Source: Helicobacteraceae bacterium
GTDB lineage: Bacteria > Campylobacterota > Campylobacteria > Campylobacterales > SZUA-545
DNA: 36,254 bases
Direction: 5' to 3'
NCBI GenBank assembly: GCA_031288475.1
Contig: JAITRJ010000036.1
Location: 1-36,254, forward strand
Shown: one piece after another, positions 8,666 to 16,797 of the stretch
How the letters are laid out: the number at the start of each line of letters is the position of its first letter
Numbering within the stretch: the stretch's first letter is position 1
Notes under the pieces: model-generated
The model's input: the letters and a program-made list of their open reading frames with translations, nothing else
What the model was told of the DNA's origin: nothing
Databases searched by the model: none
Position numbers and translations under genes: made by a program

Positions 8666-9553
8666 ATGGCAAGGCACTTAACGACTACTGCCGATCTGAC
8701 GAACGGCGAAATAGAGGCGGTTTTCGCGGAGGCGAACGGATACTTAAACGGCGAAACCAACCAGAAGCTGCGCTCGAAGCTGGTGATCAACATTTTCTTT
8801 GAAAACTCGACGCGTACAAGAAGCAGTTTTGAGGTAGCCTCGCGAAGACTGGGCGCGGAGGTGGTGAGCTTTGACGCGGCGAACAGCAGCGAAGGCAAGG
8901 GAGAGACGCTGCACGACACGGCGGCAAACCTTGACGCGATGGGTCCCAGCGCGATCGTAGTGCGGCACAAGAACGCGGGCGTTCCCAAGATGCTTTCCGA
9001 GTATGTAAACGCCAGCGTTATCAACGGCGGGGACGGGGCGCACGCGCACCCTACGCAGGCGCTTTTAGACCTCTTCACCCTGCGGCAGGCGCTTGGCGGC
9101 GTAGAGGGCAAAAGGATCGCGATCGTAGGCGACATACGAAACTCGCGGGTGGCAAACAGCAACATAGAGCTGCTCACCCGTTTTGGCATGGAGGTGATTC
9201 TGGTCGCGCCGCCTCACTTTCTACCCAATCGCCCCTCTATGCGATCGGCTTGGGACATCCGCGAGGTGATCGGCGAGGTCTCGGCTGTGATGGCTCTGCG
9301 TACGCAGACGGAGCGACACGATACGCCTATCTATGCGTCGCTTTCAGACTACGCGGCAAACTTCAAAATCACCAAAGAGATTCTGGGAGATCGAGACATC
9401 GTGGTTTTACACCCCGGTCCCGTTCACCGCAACGTCGATCTGGAGGATTGCGTTCTAACCGATCCGCGCTGTCTTGTGCTCAAACAGGTGAGAAACGGCG
9501 TAGCGGTGCGAATGGCGATATTGAGTAAATTTGTGCTGGGAGAGAACGTTTGA
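8666..9553 (+). CDS. pyrB: Aspartate carbamoyltransferase catalytic subunit
   Basis: Catalyses carbamoyl phosphate plus L-aspartate to N-carbamoyl-L-aspartate in de novo pyrimidine synthesis in the cytosol. The 295-residue product has the carbamoyl-phosphate loop [13 protein letters not shown] near residues 45-57, the [13 protein letters not shown] block and the aspartate-domain motif [10 protein letters not shown]. No pyrI regulatory subunit is adjacent. It starts 4 bp after ftsI and overlaps the next gene by 4 bases, so it belongs to the same transcription unit. Confidence 0.95.
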   Translation: MARHLTTTADLTNGEIEAVFAEANGYLNGETNQKLRSKLVINIFFENSTRTRSSFEVASRRLGAEVVSFDAANSSEGKGETLHDTAANLDAMGPSAIVVRHKNAGVPKMLSEYVNASVINGGDGAHAHPTQALLDLFTLRQALGGVEGKRIAIVGDIRNSRVANSNIELLTRFGMEVILVAPPHFLPNRPSMRSAWDIREVIGEVSAVMALRTQTERHDTPIYASLSDYAANFKITKEILGDRDIVVLHPGPVHRNVDLEDCVLTDPRCLVLKQVRNGVAVRMAILSKFVLGENV

Positions 9554-10029
9554 TAGACGAGCTGATGAGAAACGAGGAGCTTTCGGAAATTGTCGCCGAT
9601 CACGCGGCGGAGCTGATTGGTTTTCTGCTCGACAGCAACGTTGAATTTTCTGTCGTGTGCAATATACAAGAGGTCGCGTTCGATCCGCCGCTGCCGGAAA
9701 AGATCGCCTCCGGTTTCAAGCAATTCGCCCTGTTTTTACTGAGCGGCTACGCGCTTGAGAGCGCCGATATGGACGACGATATGCTTTTTCTTATCTTTGA
9801 GGCGGGATTTGGCAGCGAGAACTTCGGCTCGACCGTCAGCGTTCCTACCGACGCTATACTGCAAATATCGGTTGACGGCACCGTCATTTTTGTCAACCTG
9901 TGCGCGCAGCCGCAGTACCGCCCCAAAACACAGCATGGCGGCGGGAGAGAAAGCGGCGAAGCGACGGTGGATAAGAGCCTGAAAGTATTTATGGATAATC
10001 CGCAAAATAAGCCGTTACTTAAAAAATAG
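9550..10029 (+). CDS. Conserved hypothetical protein, possibly SspB-like
   Basis: A 159-residue acidic protein beginning with TTG inside the pyrB stop (TTGA overlap), hence translationally coupled. The central part ([20 protein letters not shown], then [15 protein letters not shown]) resembles the beta-sheet core of SspB, the ClpXP adaptor that handles ssrA-tagged proteins: an F-x-A-x-F-G block, a V-x-V-P strand, then a strand ending in a hydrophobic F. The tail is polar and low complexity and ends [10 protein letters not shown]; SspB proteins also carry a flexible tail with a terminal ClpX-binding peptide. This is pattern recognition only. The alternative is an unrelated Campylobacterota hypothetical protein. 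Confidence 0.7.
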   Translation: MIDELMRNEELSEIVADHAAELIGFLLDSNVEFSVVCNIQEVAFDPPLPEKIASGFKQFALFLLSGYALESADMDDDMLFLIFEAGFGSENFGSTVSVPTDAILQISVDGTVIFVNLCAQPQYRPKTQHGGGRESGEATVDKSLKVFMDNPQNKPLLKK

Positions 10030-10083
10030 CCGCCTTTCTAGGAATTTCCTGCAATAATACGCACATTTTAAAGGAGTGCGAAG

Positions 10084-11190
10084 GTGGAAAAAATTGCTCT
10101 TTATCAACCGCCGATAATCAGTATTGAAAAAAGGCATCTGAATCTTGCATTAAAGGGCGATCGCGGGGAGCTGCTGGAGGAGTTTGAGACGAGCGTAGCG
10201 CGAAAGCTCGGCGTCCCCTATGTAATTGCCGTGGCAAATCCAGTGCTGGCAATGCATCTTGCGCTCTGCGCGCTGGATATGAAACGCGGCGACAAGATGA
10301 TTACCACCGTAAACGCGCACCCCGGCGTTGGTCAGACGATCAGGCAGTTTGATTCGGAGCTTATCTTCTGCGACATCGAATCCGATACCTTTAATATCTC
10401 CTTCGACCTGATCGAGCCGCTTCTGGAAGACACCCGTTCCAAAAGGGTGCGCGGCATTATATGCTCGCTGACGGCTGGGCAGGCAGGCGATTTTAAACGG
10501 CTTTACGCAATAGCGCGAAAACGCGGCATGATAACGATCCTTGAGGGATTTGGCGCTTATGGGCTGGAGATGCGTTTCTCCGATAAAGAGCCTGATTTAT
10601 ACGTTACATCCATTGTGCCGCTGGAACTGCCGGCCGGCGCGAACATCGGGATCATCGCCACCTTCAGCAAAAAACTGCGTGACCGCGCCGCGCTGATCAG
10701 AAATTACGCCTTGAACTACACCACCTCGTACATATACGATATGGTGGAAGTTGGATACGCCTATATGCCCAGCGCCATCGATCTTGCGTACGCTATCAGC
10801 CTTCTGCCTTTCGTCGAAAAGGCTATCGCCCGCCGCCGCGTCATTGCCCGCCGCTATGATCGCGCGTTCGCGCAGTTAAAACACGTAACGCCGCCGGTAC
10901 GAAAGTACACGCACGCCTATGCCGCTTATATCGTGAAGATCGATAAGAACCGCGATGGTTTCGCCAAGTCGCTGATCGACAAAGGGATCACGGCGGAGGT
11001 GAACTACATTCCTCTGCACCTTATGAGCTACTACCGATCAAAATACGCGATCAAAATTACCGATTTCCCAAGGGCGCTTACAAATTATCAGAGTATTCTC
11101 TCCATCCCCATCTACTCCGCTATGAAAGACAGCGAGGCAAATCGGGTGATTAACGCCGTAACTGAGATCGATCAAAGCCGTATATGGTAA
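10084..11190 (+). CDS. DegT/DnrJ-fold protein lacking the PLP lysine
   Basis: A 368-residue protein that aligns end to end with the PseC/DegT sugar aminotransferases: an ALKGDRGELLEEFE start, VANPVLAMHLALCALDM, and MVEVGYAYMPSAIDLAYAIS near the substrate site. Two cofactor residues differ. The PLP-pairing Asp of the DDASHALG motif corresponds to Glu154 in ILEGFGAYG. The Schiff-base Lys of the SFHPVK motif corresponds to Glu181 in TSIVPLELPAG. It is probably unable to act as a PLP aminotransferase and may be a binding, regulatory or dehydratase-like relative. GTG start with AAAGGAG upstream. Its stop overlaps lpxK, suggesting a job in envelope sugar or lipid A chemistry. An active aminotransferase with shifted residues cannot be excluded. 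Confidence 0.85.
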   Translation: MEKIALYQPPIISIEKRHLNLALKGDRGELLEEFETSVARKLGVPYVIAVANPVLAMHLALCALDMKRGDKMITTVNAHPGVGQTIRQFDSELIFCDIESDTFNISFDLIEPLLEDTRSKRVRGIICSLTAGQAGDFKRLYAIARKRGMITILEGFGAYGLEMRFSDKEPDLYVTSIVPLELPAGANIGIIATFSKKLRDRAALIRNYALNYTTSYIYDMVEVGYAYMPSAIDLAYAISLLPFVEKAIARRRVIARRYDRAFAQLKHVTPPVRKYTHAYAAYIVKIDKNRDGFAKSLIDKGITAEVNYIPLHLMSYYRSKYAIKITDFPRALTNYQSILSIPIYSAMKDSEANRVINAVTEIDQSRIW

Positions 11191-12083
11191 TTTTCTTTGA
11201 GCGGCTGCTCTTTGACCCAAAAGGGTTTTGGCAGCGGCTGATCGTCTTTTTGCTTTCACCGCTCGGTTTTCTTTTAGGCGAAATCTCCTACCGTCTGATG
11301 CTGAGAAAAAAACCGGTTGATTTTGGGATAAAAACGCTCAGCGTTGGGAACCTTACCGTGGGAGGAAGCGGGAAAACTCCGCTTACCGCCGCGATCGCCG
11401 CGCTGCTGCCAAAACCCGCCGTTATCCTTCGCGGCTATGGCAGAAAAAGTTCGGGTCTGATCGTTGTGGACAGAGAGACACCAATTGAAACGGCGGGCGA
11501 CGAGGCGCTGCTGTACAAACGCCTCGCGCCGCACGCTGTCGTGATTGTAAGCGCCGATCGAAAGGACGGGATTTTGAAGGCAGTGGAGCTTGGGGCGGAG
11601 CAGGCGCTTCTGGACGACGGCTTCCGCCACAGGGAGATCAAAAAGCTGGATCTCCTTATCCGCCCTAACCCAGAGCCGCTAAACCGCTTTGTCCTGCCTG
11701 CCGGCGCGTTCCGCTTGCCGGAAAAAGCCTATGCTTTAGCGGATATCGTCGCCGTTGAATCGATCGACTTTATCCGCGTAAGTGCCGTTTTGAACCCCGC
11801 AGATCGGATGGTTCTGGTAACGGCGATATCGCGGGCGCATAGACTCGATCCGTTTCTGCCAAAAGGGGTGATAGCAAAATACTCGTTTGGAGATCACCAC
11901 CTCTTTTCCCGCTCCGAATGCGAAAGAATTATTAAGAGGCACGACGCCGATTCGCTGCTGGTTACGGAAAAGGACGCGGTGAAGCTGGAAAGCTTTGGTT
12001 TCAATCTGAGCCTTCTTAAGCTTTCGATCAAACTGAGCGAAACCTTAAAAAGTAAAGTTTTGCGCTACTTCCTCACTGCATAA
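11184..12083 (+). CDS. lpxK: Tetraacyldisaccharide 4'-kinase LpxK
   Basis: Phosphorylates the 4' position of the lipid A disaccharide precursor at the inner membrane. The 299-residue product has an N-terminal hydrophobic segment (LIVFLLSPLGFLLGEISYRL), then the P-loop SVGNLTVGGSGKTPL near residues 52-66 and the conserved RGYGRKSSG and DDGFRHREIKKLDLL blocks. The C-terminal DSLLVTEKDAVKLE is also diagnostic. ATG overlaps the end of the DegT-like gene by 7 bases. It is the last intact gene before the decayed urea locus. Confidence 0.93.
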   Translation: MVIFFERLLFDPKGFWQRLIVFLLSPLGFLLGEISYRLMLRKKPVDFGIKTLSVGNLTVGGSGKTPLTAAIAALLPKPAVILRGYGRKSSGLIVVDRETPIETAGDEALLYKRLAPHAVVIVSADRKDGILKAVELGAEQALLDDGFRHREIKKLDLLIRPNPEPLNRFVLPAGAFRLPEKAYALADIVAVESIDFIRVSAVLNPADRMVLVTAISRAHRLDPFLPKGVIAKYSFGDHHLFSRSECERIIKRHDADSLLVTEKDAVKLESFGFNLSLLKLSIKLSETLKSKVLRYFLTA

Positions 12084-12094
12084 TACGAAGTTGG

Positions 12095-12265
12095 CAAGAT
12101 TTGCCGCGCCTTTCTGGCTCTGTGCGTCAGCTTTGCCGCCGATACGATCAAGGCAGGCGTGCTTCGCTCGCTTTCGGGTGCGGGGCGATCTCGGAGATGA
12201 CGCTTAAGATCACCGTTCTTTTGCTGGTGGAAGAGCAGAATAAAAAGGGCGGGTTACCGAGCGGT
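12095..12265 (+). pseudogene. urtA: urtA fragment (urea ABC transporter binding protein)
   Basis: One frame reads FLALCVSFAADTIKAGVLRS LSG, a signal peptide end plus the UrtA N-terminus (family: ADTIKVGxLHSLSGTMAISE). After a frameshift the next frame continues AISEMTLKITVLLLVEEQNK KGG, which matches the following UrtA block. Similarity then stops. The rest of the gene, about 350 residues, is gone. Recognition rests on two consecutive conserved blocks in the right order. Confidence 0.75.
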
Positions 12266-12439
12266 CATCTTTTTTCGCCGCAGCCGCTTAAACGGCTGAG
12301 TGAGAGGGAGGCGCCATTACGCCGCCGCTATCGCTTCGTCGATTCGGAATATTGAAGATGGCGGAAATTCTACGCCGCGGTTGAAACCTTTATCTTCGGT
12401 TGCGCCGCGTTTGGGCTCGCGATCGCCTTCGGCGGAGAC

Positions 12440-12715
12440 TCAAGAAGCAGTAGCTGGAAATTGGAATACTGAATTATGCAAAATCCCAAGATTATGCCAG
12501 TCGACGAACCGGTGATGAGAATGATCCCTTTGGAACAGAGAAGACGGGCGAGATTTAACCGCGCTGATAAGGGATATTCGGTTTGGCGGTGGAGCGCGAT
12601 ATGGAGTTATACGCGTGTTCAACGCCAAAGTTACCGTGCTGTACGAAACGAGGATCGGCGCTTATGGAGAGATCGACGCAGAATATTCAGAACGACGGAC
12701 TGGTTTAAAAGGGCA
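12440..12715 (+). pseudogene. urtD: urtD C-terminal fragment (urea ABC ATPase)
   Basis: Reading across three frames gives KKQ-stop-LEIGIL (family: SHGQKQWLEIGMLL, with the Trp codon now TAG). Next come MQNPKIMPVDEPV (Walker B, LLLVDEPVAG), VERDMEL (VVEHDMEF) and AKVTVLYETRIGAYGEIDA (KVTVLHEGxxLAEGxxD). All four blocks occur in UrtD order. The N-terminal ATP site is deleted, and at least two frameshifts plus one nonsense codon are needed, so the gene is dead. Confidence 0.75.
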
Positions 12716-12917
12716 TAACAGCGGATCGCTTTTTGCGAAGATCCACGCCGGACCGGTGAAGATTGAATCGTTTGCGGACGCGCTTCACGAGGTGTATGTA
12801 ACTGGTTATGAATGGACGCGAAACCGCGTTATGCTTCTGATCGTCCTTCTTGGAGATACAATCACCGCGCTGAAAAACAGATTACTTCAATCTGGCGGAC
12901 ATACTGCGCGAATATGA
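12716..12917 (+). pseudogene. Possible ureD/ureH fragment
   Basis: The frame ending at 12917 contains AKIHAGPVKIESF, which may correspond to the GPLxVQxPF block of urease accessory protein UreD. It also contains VMLLIVLLGDTITALKNRLL, similar to the C-terminal LLVRYLGDSxEAL block. The middle is deleted. Position between urtD and ureA remains fits a urt-ure cluster. The similarity is weak, so this is tentative. Confidence 0.35.
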
Positions 12918-12929
12918 GCAAACAGCCAT

Positions 12930-13216
12930 TTGATCTTGGAAACGATAGAAGGAAATATCTTTTTAACAAAAAGAGAGCGGGAAGGAACGTTAATCTTTTC
13001 CGCCGCGCAGATGGGCTTTGGCAAGAAAAACAGAGGGATAAAGCTGAATTCAGAGGCAGCGGTAATTATAAATTCATTGACTATCAAAGGGACAAGAGAA
13101 GGTACAAACGTTATGGAGCTGATGTCGCCACTGCGCCACTGTTAGAAGATTTAATATACGGCGTGGCGCGGACGATCGATATGGTGCAGATTGAAGCGAT
13201 TTCCGGGCGGGGCTAA
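12930..13216 (+). pseudogene. ureA: ureA fragment (urease gamma subunit), frameshifted
   Basis: The first frame reads IFLTKREREGTLIFSAAQ, RGIKLNSEAAVI and GTREGTNVMELMSPLRH, a near-complete match to urease gamma (NLTPREKEKLLIF, RGLKLNYPEAVA, GAREGxxVAELMS). After a frameshift at about 13135 the plus frame continues LLEDLIYGVARTIDMVQIEA, matching LTxDDVMEGVPEMIxEVQVEA, and then stops. The full family length is about 100 residues. Without the shift this would be an almost complete gene. No ureB or ureC follows: ribosomal genes begin on the opposite strand. Confidence 0.8.
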
Positions 13217-13273
13217 CCCAACCCCGTGATAAATATAAACACGCCCTCATAAAGAGAGCGCAACAATCGACAT

Positions 13274-13690
13274 TTACCGTTTTGAGAATTGCGGGCTTCT
13301 TCGCGCCTTGTGCTTACCATATTTTTTACGCTCTACCACGCGCGAGTCGCGGGTAAGCAAACCATACGGCTTCAACACGGAACGAAAATCCCCCTCAAAC
13401 TGCGACAGCGCCTTGCTGATGCCATGCCGCAAAGCGTCCGCTTGCGCGGAGTAACCGCCGCCTTGCGTAAACGCGCTTATATCCACCGAGCTTTCCTGCT
13501 TTGTCAGCCGTAGCGGCTGCATCACGCGCATCTTGATTGCTTCGTGTCCGCCCAGCCAAGTGTCTAGATTCAGCCCGTTGATCATCAGCTTGCCAGTACC
13601 CGGCGTCAGCCGCACTTTCGCGATCGCTGTTTTGCGCTTGCCTGTGGCGTATGTATACGCCTGTTTTGTCTGTTTGCCCACTTTGCTCAT
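13274..13690 (-). CDS. rpsI: 30S ribosomal protein S9
   Basis: A 138-residue ribosomal protein. [15 protein letters not shown] near the N-terminus, the [19 protein letters not shown] block and the C-terminal [16 protein letters not shown] identify S9, whose tail reaches the P-site tRNA. Its ATG overlaps the rplM stop (ATGA), which is the usual rplM-rpsI arrangement. Confidence 0.97.
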   Translation of the reverse strand: MSKVGKQTKQAYTYATGKRKTAIAKVRLTPGTGKLMINGLNLDTWLGGHEAIKMRVMQPLRLTKQESSVDISAFTQGGGYSAQADALRHGISKALSQFEGDFRSVLKPYGLLTRDSRVVERKKYGKHKARRSPQFSKR

Positions 13691-14115
13691 TGATTCGCCT
13701 TTATCTGCGCCGTATGCGGATGTTCGTTTGAAGCGTAAACTTTCAGTTTTTTAAGCATTTCGCGTCCCAAATGGTTCTTTGGCAGCATACCGCGCGCGGC
13801 AAGCCTGAAGAGTTTTTCGGGGTTTTTTGCCAGCAGTTCGCCGCTCTTTTCGCTCTTTACGTGTCCGGTAAATCCCGTATGGCGGCGGTACTCCTTCTGC
13901 TGTTTCGTCTCCGTGCTGAAACGCACTTTTGAGGCGTTGATCACCACCACAAAGTCGCCGCAGTCCGCATGCGGGGTGAAACCGGGCTTGTGTTTACCGC
14001 GCAACTTCACGGCAATTTCGCCTATCAGACGTCCAAACGGCTTGTCCGCAGCGTCTATCAACAGCCATTCGCGCCGTACGGTCGCGGCGTTGAGGCTTTC
14101 TGTGAGTTTGCTCAT
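13687..14115 (-). CDS. rplM: 50S ribosomal protein L13
   Basis: A 142-residue large-subunit protein. Key blocks are [20 protein letters not shown], the [10 protein letters not shown] segment and [20 protein letters not shown]. The ORF track begins seven codons upstream at a TTG. I choose the ATG at 14115 because it gives the family length and AAGGCAG lies upstream. A TATAAT box precedes the gene. Confidence 0.96.
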   Translation of the reverse strand: MSKLTESLNAATVRREWLLIDAADKPFGRLIGEIAVKLRGKHKPGFTPHADCGDFVVVINASKVRFSTETKQQKEYRRHTGFTGHVKSEKSGELLAKNPEKLFRLAARGMLPKNHLGREMLKKLKVYASNEHPHTAQIKANQ

Positions 14116-14147
14116 ATCTACTGCCTTTTTCTGCAAATAAATGCGTG

Positions 14148-14153
14148 ATTATA
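14148..14153 (-). promoter_or_regulatory. Promoter -10 box for rplM-rpsI
   Basis: A perfect TATAAT in GGTTATAATCAC on the minus strand, 32 bases before the rplM ATG. No strong -35 is evident, which is common for Campylobacterota sigma-70 promoters. Confidence 0.6.
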
Positions 14154-14291
14154 ACCGCGCTGTCTTAAGCTCTACTTAATTTATGTCTGGTTTAAGATTG
14201 TTTTTCTCATCATATCCTGTCGAACTCTCTGTTCACGCGGGTTCAGCCATATCCACGGGTTTTGATTCTGGCTTTTGAGCGGTGTTTGAAA

Positions 14292-14320
14292 ATCGTCTGA
14301 TCGCGCGGCGATCAGACGAT
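14292..14320 (-). terminator. Rho-independent terminator of the pse genes
   Basis: A perfect 13-bp inverted repeat (ATCGTCTGATCGC / GCGATCAGACGAT) with a 3-base loop overlaps the pseI stop codon. On the minus strand it is followed by TTTTCAAACACC. Confidence 0.7.
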
Positions 14321-15364
14321 AAGATCAAAAGATACGGCAGTTCCCCGCACAATGTCGCGGGCGGCTCTGCGCCCAACCACCAGGTTCAGCGTTTTTGGTG
14401 GCAGTCCATAACCCGGGCGGATTTTGCCTATATGATCGCGGCGGATTGTTTCGCCCTCTTTGAGATCGCGGATAAAGTACAGCGAACGCCTGAATATCAG
14501 GTTTCCACGCTCCATTTTTGATGGAGCGGATTTGCCTTCCCCCAGCGCGCAAAAGACCTCTTTTACTGCTGTCGAAAGGCGCTTAAACTCACCTGCTGTC
14601 GCTGAAAAACCGCTGTCTACGCCGCCGTTTTCGCGGCTGTCCGTAAAATGCTTTTCGATCACACCCGCGCCCAGAGCAACGGACGCGATTGCGGCGGAGA
14701 TTCCTTTTGTGTGATCGGACAGCCCTATAACCGTCTTGAATCGCCGCGCAAGCCGTTCAATCCGCCGCAGATTTGCCTCCCGGAGAGGAGTCGGATATGC
14801 GCTCACGCAGTGAAGCAGGATCGGCGCTCTGCCGCCCGCCTCAATTGCTGCGTTTACGCTCTCTCTGATTTCCTCCTCGTCAGCCATTCCCGTAGATATG
14901 ATAAGCGGCTTTCTGGTGGAGGCGGCGTAGCGCACCAGATCCAGATCGTTTATCTCGAAACTCGCAATCTTGTAAGCGGGCGCGTTGAGGTTTTCCAGCA
15001 GATCGACGCCGCTTTCATCAAATGGTGTCGAAAACAGCGTAATGCCGATCTTGCGCGCGCGATCAAACATAATCTTGTGCCACTCTGGCGGCGTCTGGGC
15101 GGTTTTATACAGATCGTAGAGCGTATAGCCGTTCCATAAACCGCCCCTGATGACAAACTCTTCCCGCGCGCAATCGATCGTCATCGTATCCGCGGTGTAC
15201 GTCTGTATCTTCACCGCGTCCGCGCCGCTCTTTTTCGCGATCTCAATCAGCCTTAAAGCGCGTTCCAGCGATCCATTGTGATTTGCGGAGAGTTCGGCGA
15301 TCAAATAGGGGGGGGACCCCCCCCCAATCTTGCGGTTATCTATCGAGATAGATAACCGACCCAT
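14312..15364 (-). CDS. pseI: Pseudaminic acid synthase PseI with G/C tract
   Basis: Condenses 6-deoxy-AltdiNAc with phosphoenolpyruvate to pseudaminic acid, the sugar that decorates Campylobacterota flagellin. The 350-residue product has a NeuB-type TIM barrel (PYLIAELSANHNGS, GADAVKIQTYTADTMTI, LIISTGMADEEEI, LSDHTKG, VIEKHFTDSR) and a C-terminal SAF/antifreeze-like domain from ~290 (RSLYFIRDLKEGE). It overlaps the end of the pseG-like gene by 29 bases. Codons 14-19 (GGGSPP) are written as a run of nine G, one T and eight C in coding sense. A single-base slip would truncate the enzyme after about 20 residues. The frame is open here. Confidence 0.93.
   Translation of the reverse strand: MGRLSISIDNRKIGGGSPPYLIAELSANHNGSLERALRLIEIAKKSGADAVKIQTYTADTMTIDCAREEFVIRGGLWNGYTLYDLYKTAQTPPEWHKIMFDRARKIGITLFSTPFDESGVDLLENLNAPAYKIASFEINDLDLVRYAASTRKPLIISTGMADEEEIRESVNAAIEAGGRAPILLHCVSAYPTPLREANLRRIERLARRFKTVIGLSDHTKGISAAIASVALGAGVIEKHFTDSRENGGVDSGFSATAGEFKRLSTAVKEVFCALGEGKSAPSKMERGNLIFRRSLYFIRDLKEGETIRRDHIGKIRPGYGLPPKTLNLVVGRRAARDIVRGTAVSFDLIV
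15308..15325. repeat. Adjacent G8-A-C9 homopolymers in pseI
   Basis: On the plus strand eight G, one A and nine C follow one another inside codons 14-19 of pseI. Both tracts are in the length range of known phase-variable contingency loci in Campylobacter, and the two tracts are complementary to each other. Confidence 0.85.
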
Positions 15365-16748
15365 CCTCGCCTCTCGCCTTTACAAACCGCAGCCCGTCAA
15401 AAACTTTGCAGGCGGCGGCGTTTGACGGCAGAACCTTTGCAGACAGCGGCACGTTGCCGAGCTGATTTACGAAAGTTTTTAACGCCAGCCCAAACGCCTT
15501 TTTACCGATGCCTCTGCTCCTCGCATAGTTGCTCAGCGCGAAAGATATCTGCCACTCGTTTCCGACACGCTCAAAACGGACAAATCCGACCGCAAGCGCC
15601 GCCTTGATCACGTAAAAGCGCGTAAAGGATCGATCGCTGAGCCAGCCGGTGAACCATTTGTGGTACTCATTCGGATCGATCGCGCTCAATCGTTGCATGT
15701 TGTCGCGTACGCATTTTTCATTCTCCAGATCGAAGAGCCACTTTTCGTCCGTTTCGGCAACCTCCCGCGCCGACAGCTCCGTATTTTCGCTCAACATCAG
15801 AATCTCCGCGACTCTCTGCGCGCCAAAGCCATCTACCAGGGCGCGCATCTTCGGAATAATCTCCGTTTTTACGCCGGCGCGCACGATCTCCTGCAAAGCC
15901 CGCGTGATATGATCCGTATCCACCCGATCGCGATAGCCCAGATACCTGATAAGCCCCCGTCTGTCAAGCTCTTCGGACAGCCCGCGCTGATTATCAGCAA
16001 TCGCCACAACGATGCTGAAAAGCCCCATAGCACACCGCTCGTAGCTTGTGGCTCCTCCGGCGCCGATTGCCAGATCGCATTCGTTCATCAGCGAGGCGAG
16101 GCTGGTCAGGTTTTCGTGAATGTGGATATTCCTGCCTTTTTTAGCCAGCTTGCGCACCATTTCCTGATGAACGCCGCTGGGTACGATCTCAAGCGATATA
16201 TCGGGGCGCCTGAGAGTAAGATAGGCGTCGATTGCCCTGCTCGTGAAGTTGTCCCTGTCGGCGTTGCCGAAATAGACAAATATCTTCTTGATCATACTTG
16301 TGCGCTCTCGCTTGATAATCATTGAGTACTCTGGCTGCAATAGGGCGTATCTCGTGCCCAAAAGCTGAACGCAGCGCTCGGGGACAAGCGTTTTATAGCG
16401 CTCGGCGCTCGCGTTCACGTTTTGATCGAGAAGATAATCCGCCATATGCTTTCTGTTCGCCAGATCGTCGATCACAACCACGCGCTTGCAGAAAACGTGC
16501 ATCTTGTTCTCAAACTCGTGATCGAGCGAGTACTGATCAACGACCAGATAATCAAACAGCTCGCTCACCTTGCTTGTAACGCTAAAACCGCTCTGGGTTA
16601 CGCGGTTGCGTAGGACATCGTCAATCGCGTCACACATAAAAACGGATTTTGCTCCGAGTTTGCGCAGCGCGTTTGCGAGGGTAAGGCAACGCATCAGATG
16701 CCCACTGCCAATCTCTGTCGAAGCGTCAGCTCTAAATAGGAATTTCAT
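15336..16748 (-). CDS. pseG: PseG sugar-nucleotide hydrolase fused to a GNAT domain
   Basis: A 470-residue two-domain protein. Residues 1-~325 are PseG, which removes UDP from UDP-2,4-diacetamido-2,4,6-trideoxy-beta-L-altrose. Marks include MKFLFRADASTEIGSGHLMRC at the start, YLVVDQYSLD, IFVYFGNADRDN and the UDP-binding loop DLAIGAGGATSYERC. Residues ~335-470 form a GNAT acetyltransferase-like domain with the acetyl-CoA loop RSRGIGKKAFG, resembling PseH, which N-acetylates the 4-amino sugar one step earlier. In Campylobacter and Helicobacter PseG and PseH are separate. PseB, PseC and PseF are not in this window. The start has no clear Shine-Dalgarno. Confidence 0.9.
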   Translation of the reverse strand: MKFLFRADASTEIGSGHLMRCLTLANALRKLGAKSVFMCDAIDDVLRNRVTQSGFSVTSKVSELFDYLVVDQYSLDHEFENKMHVFCKRVVVIDDLANRKHMADYLLDQNVNASAERYKTLVPERCVQLLGTRYALLQPEYSMIIKRERTSMIKKIFVYFGNADRDNFTSRAIDAYLTLRRPDISLEIVPSGVHQEMVRKLAKKGRNIHIHENLTSLASLMNECDLAIGAGGATSYERCAMGLFSIVVAIADNQRGLSEELDRRGLIRYLGYRDRVDTDHITRALQEIVRAGVKTEIIPKMRALVDGFGAQRVAEILMLSENTELSAREVAETDEKWLFDLENEKCVRDNMQRLSAIDPNEYHKWFTGWLSDRSFTRFYVIKAALAVGFVRFERVGNEWQISFALSNYARSRGIGKKAFGLALKTFVNQLGNVPLSAKVLPSNAAACKVFDGLRFVKARGEDGSVIYLDR

Positions 16749-16797
16749 AAATCGTAGTAAATCAGAAATTAAATAAAATTACAAAAAAGGGCGGTCG

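Noticed and set aside
12101-12355. ORF 12101-12355 as an intact small gene
   Set aside because: Its recognisable part (SEMTLKITVLLLVEEQNK) is the second frame of the broken urtA, so it is not a gene of its own.
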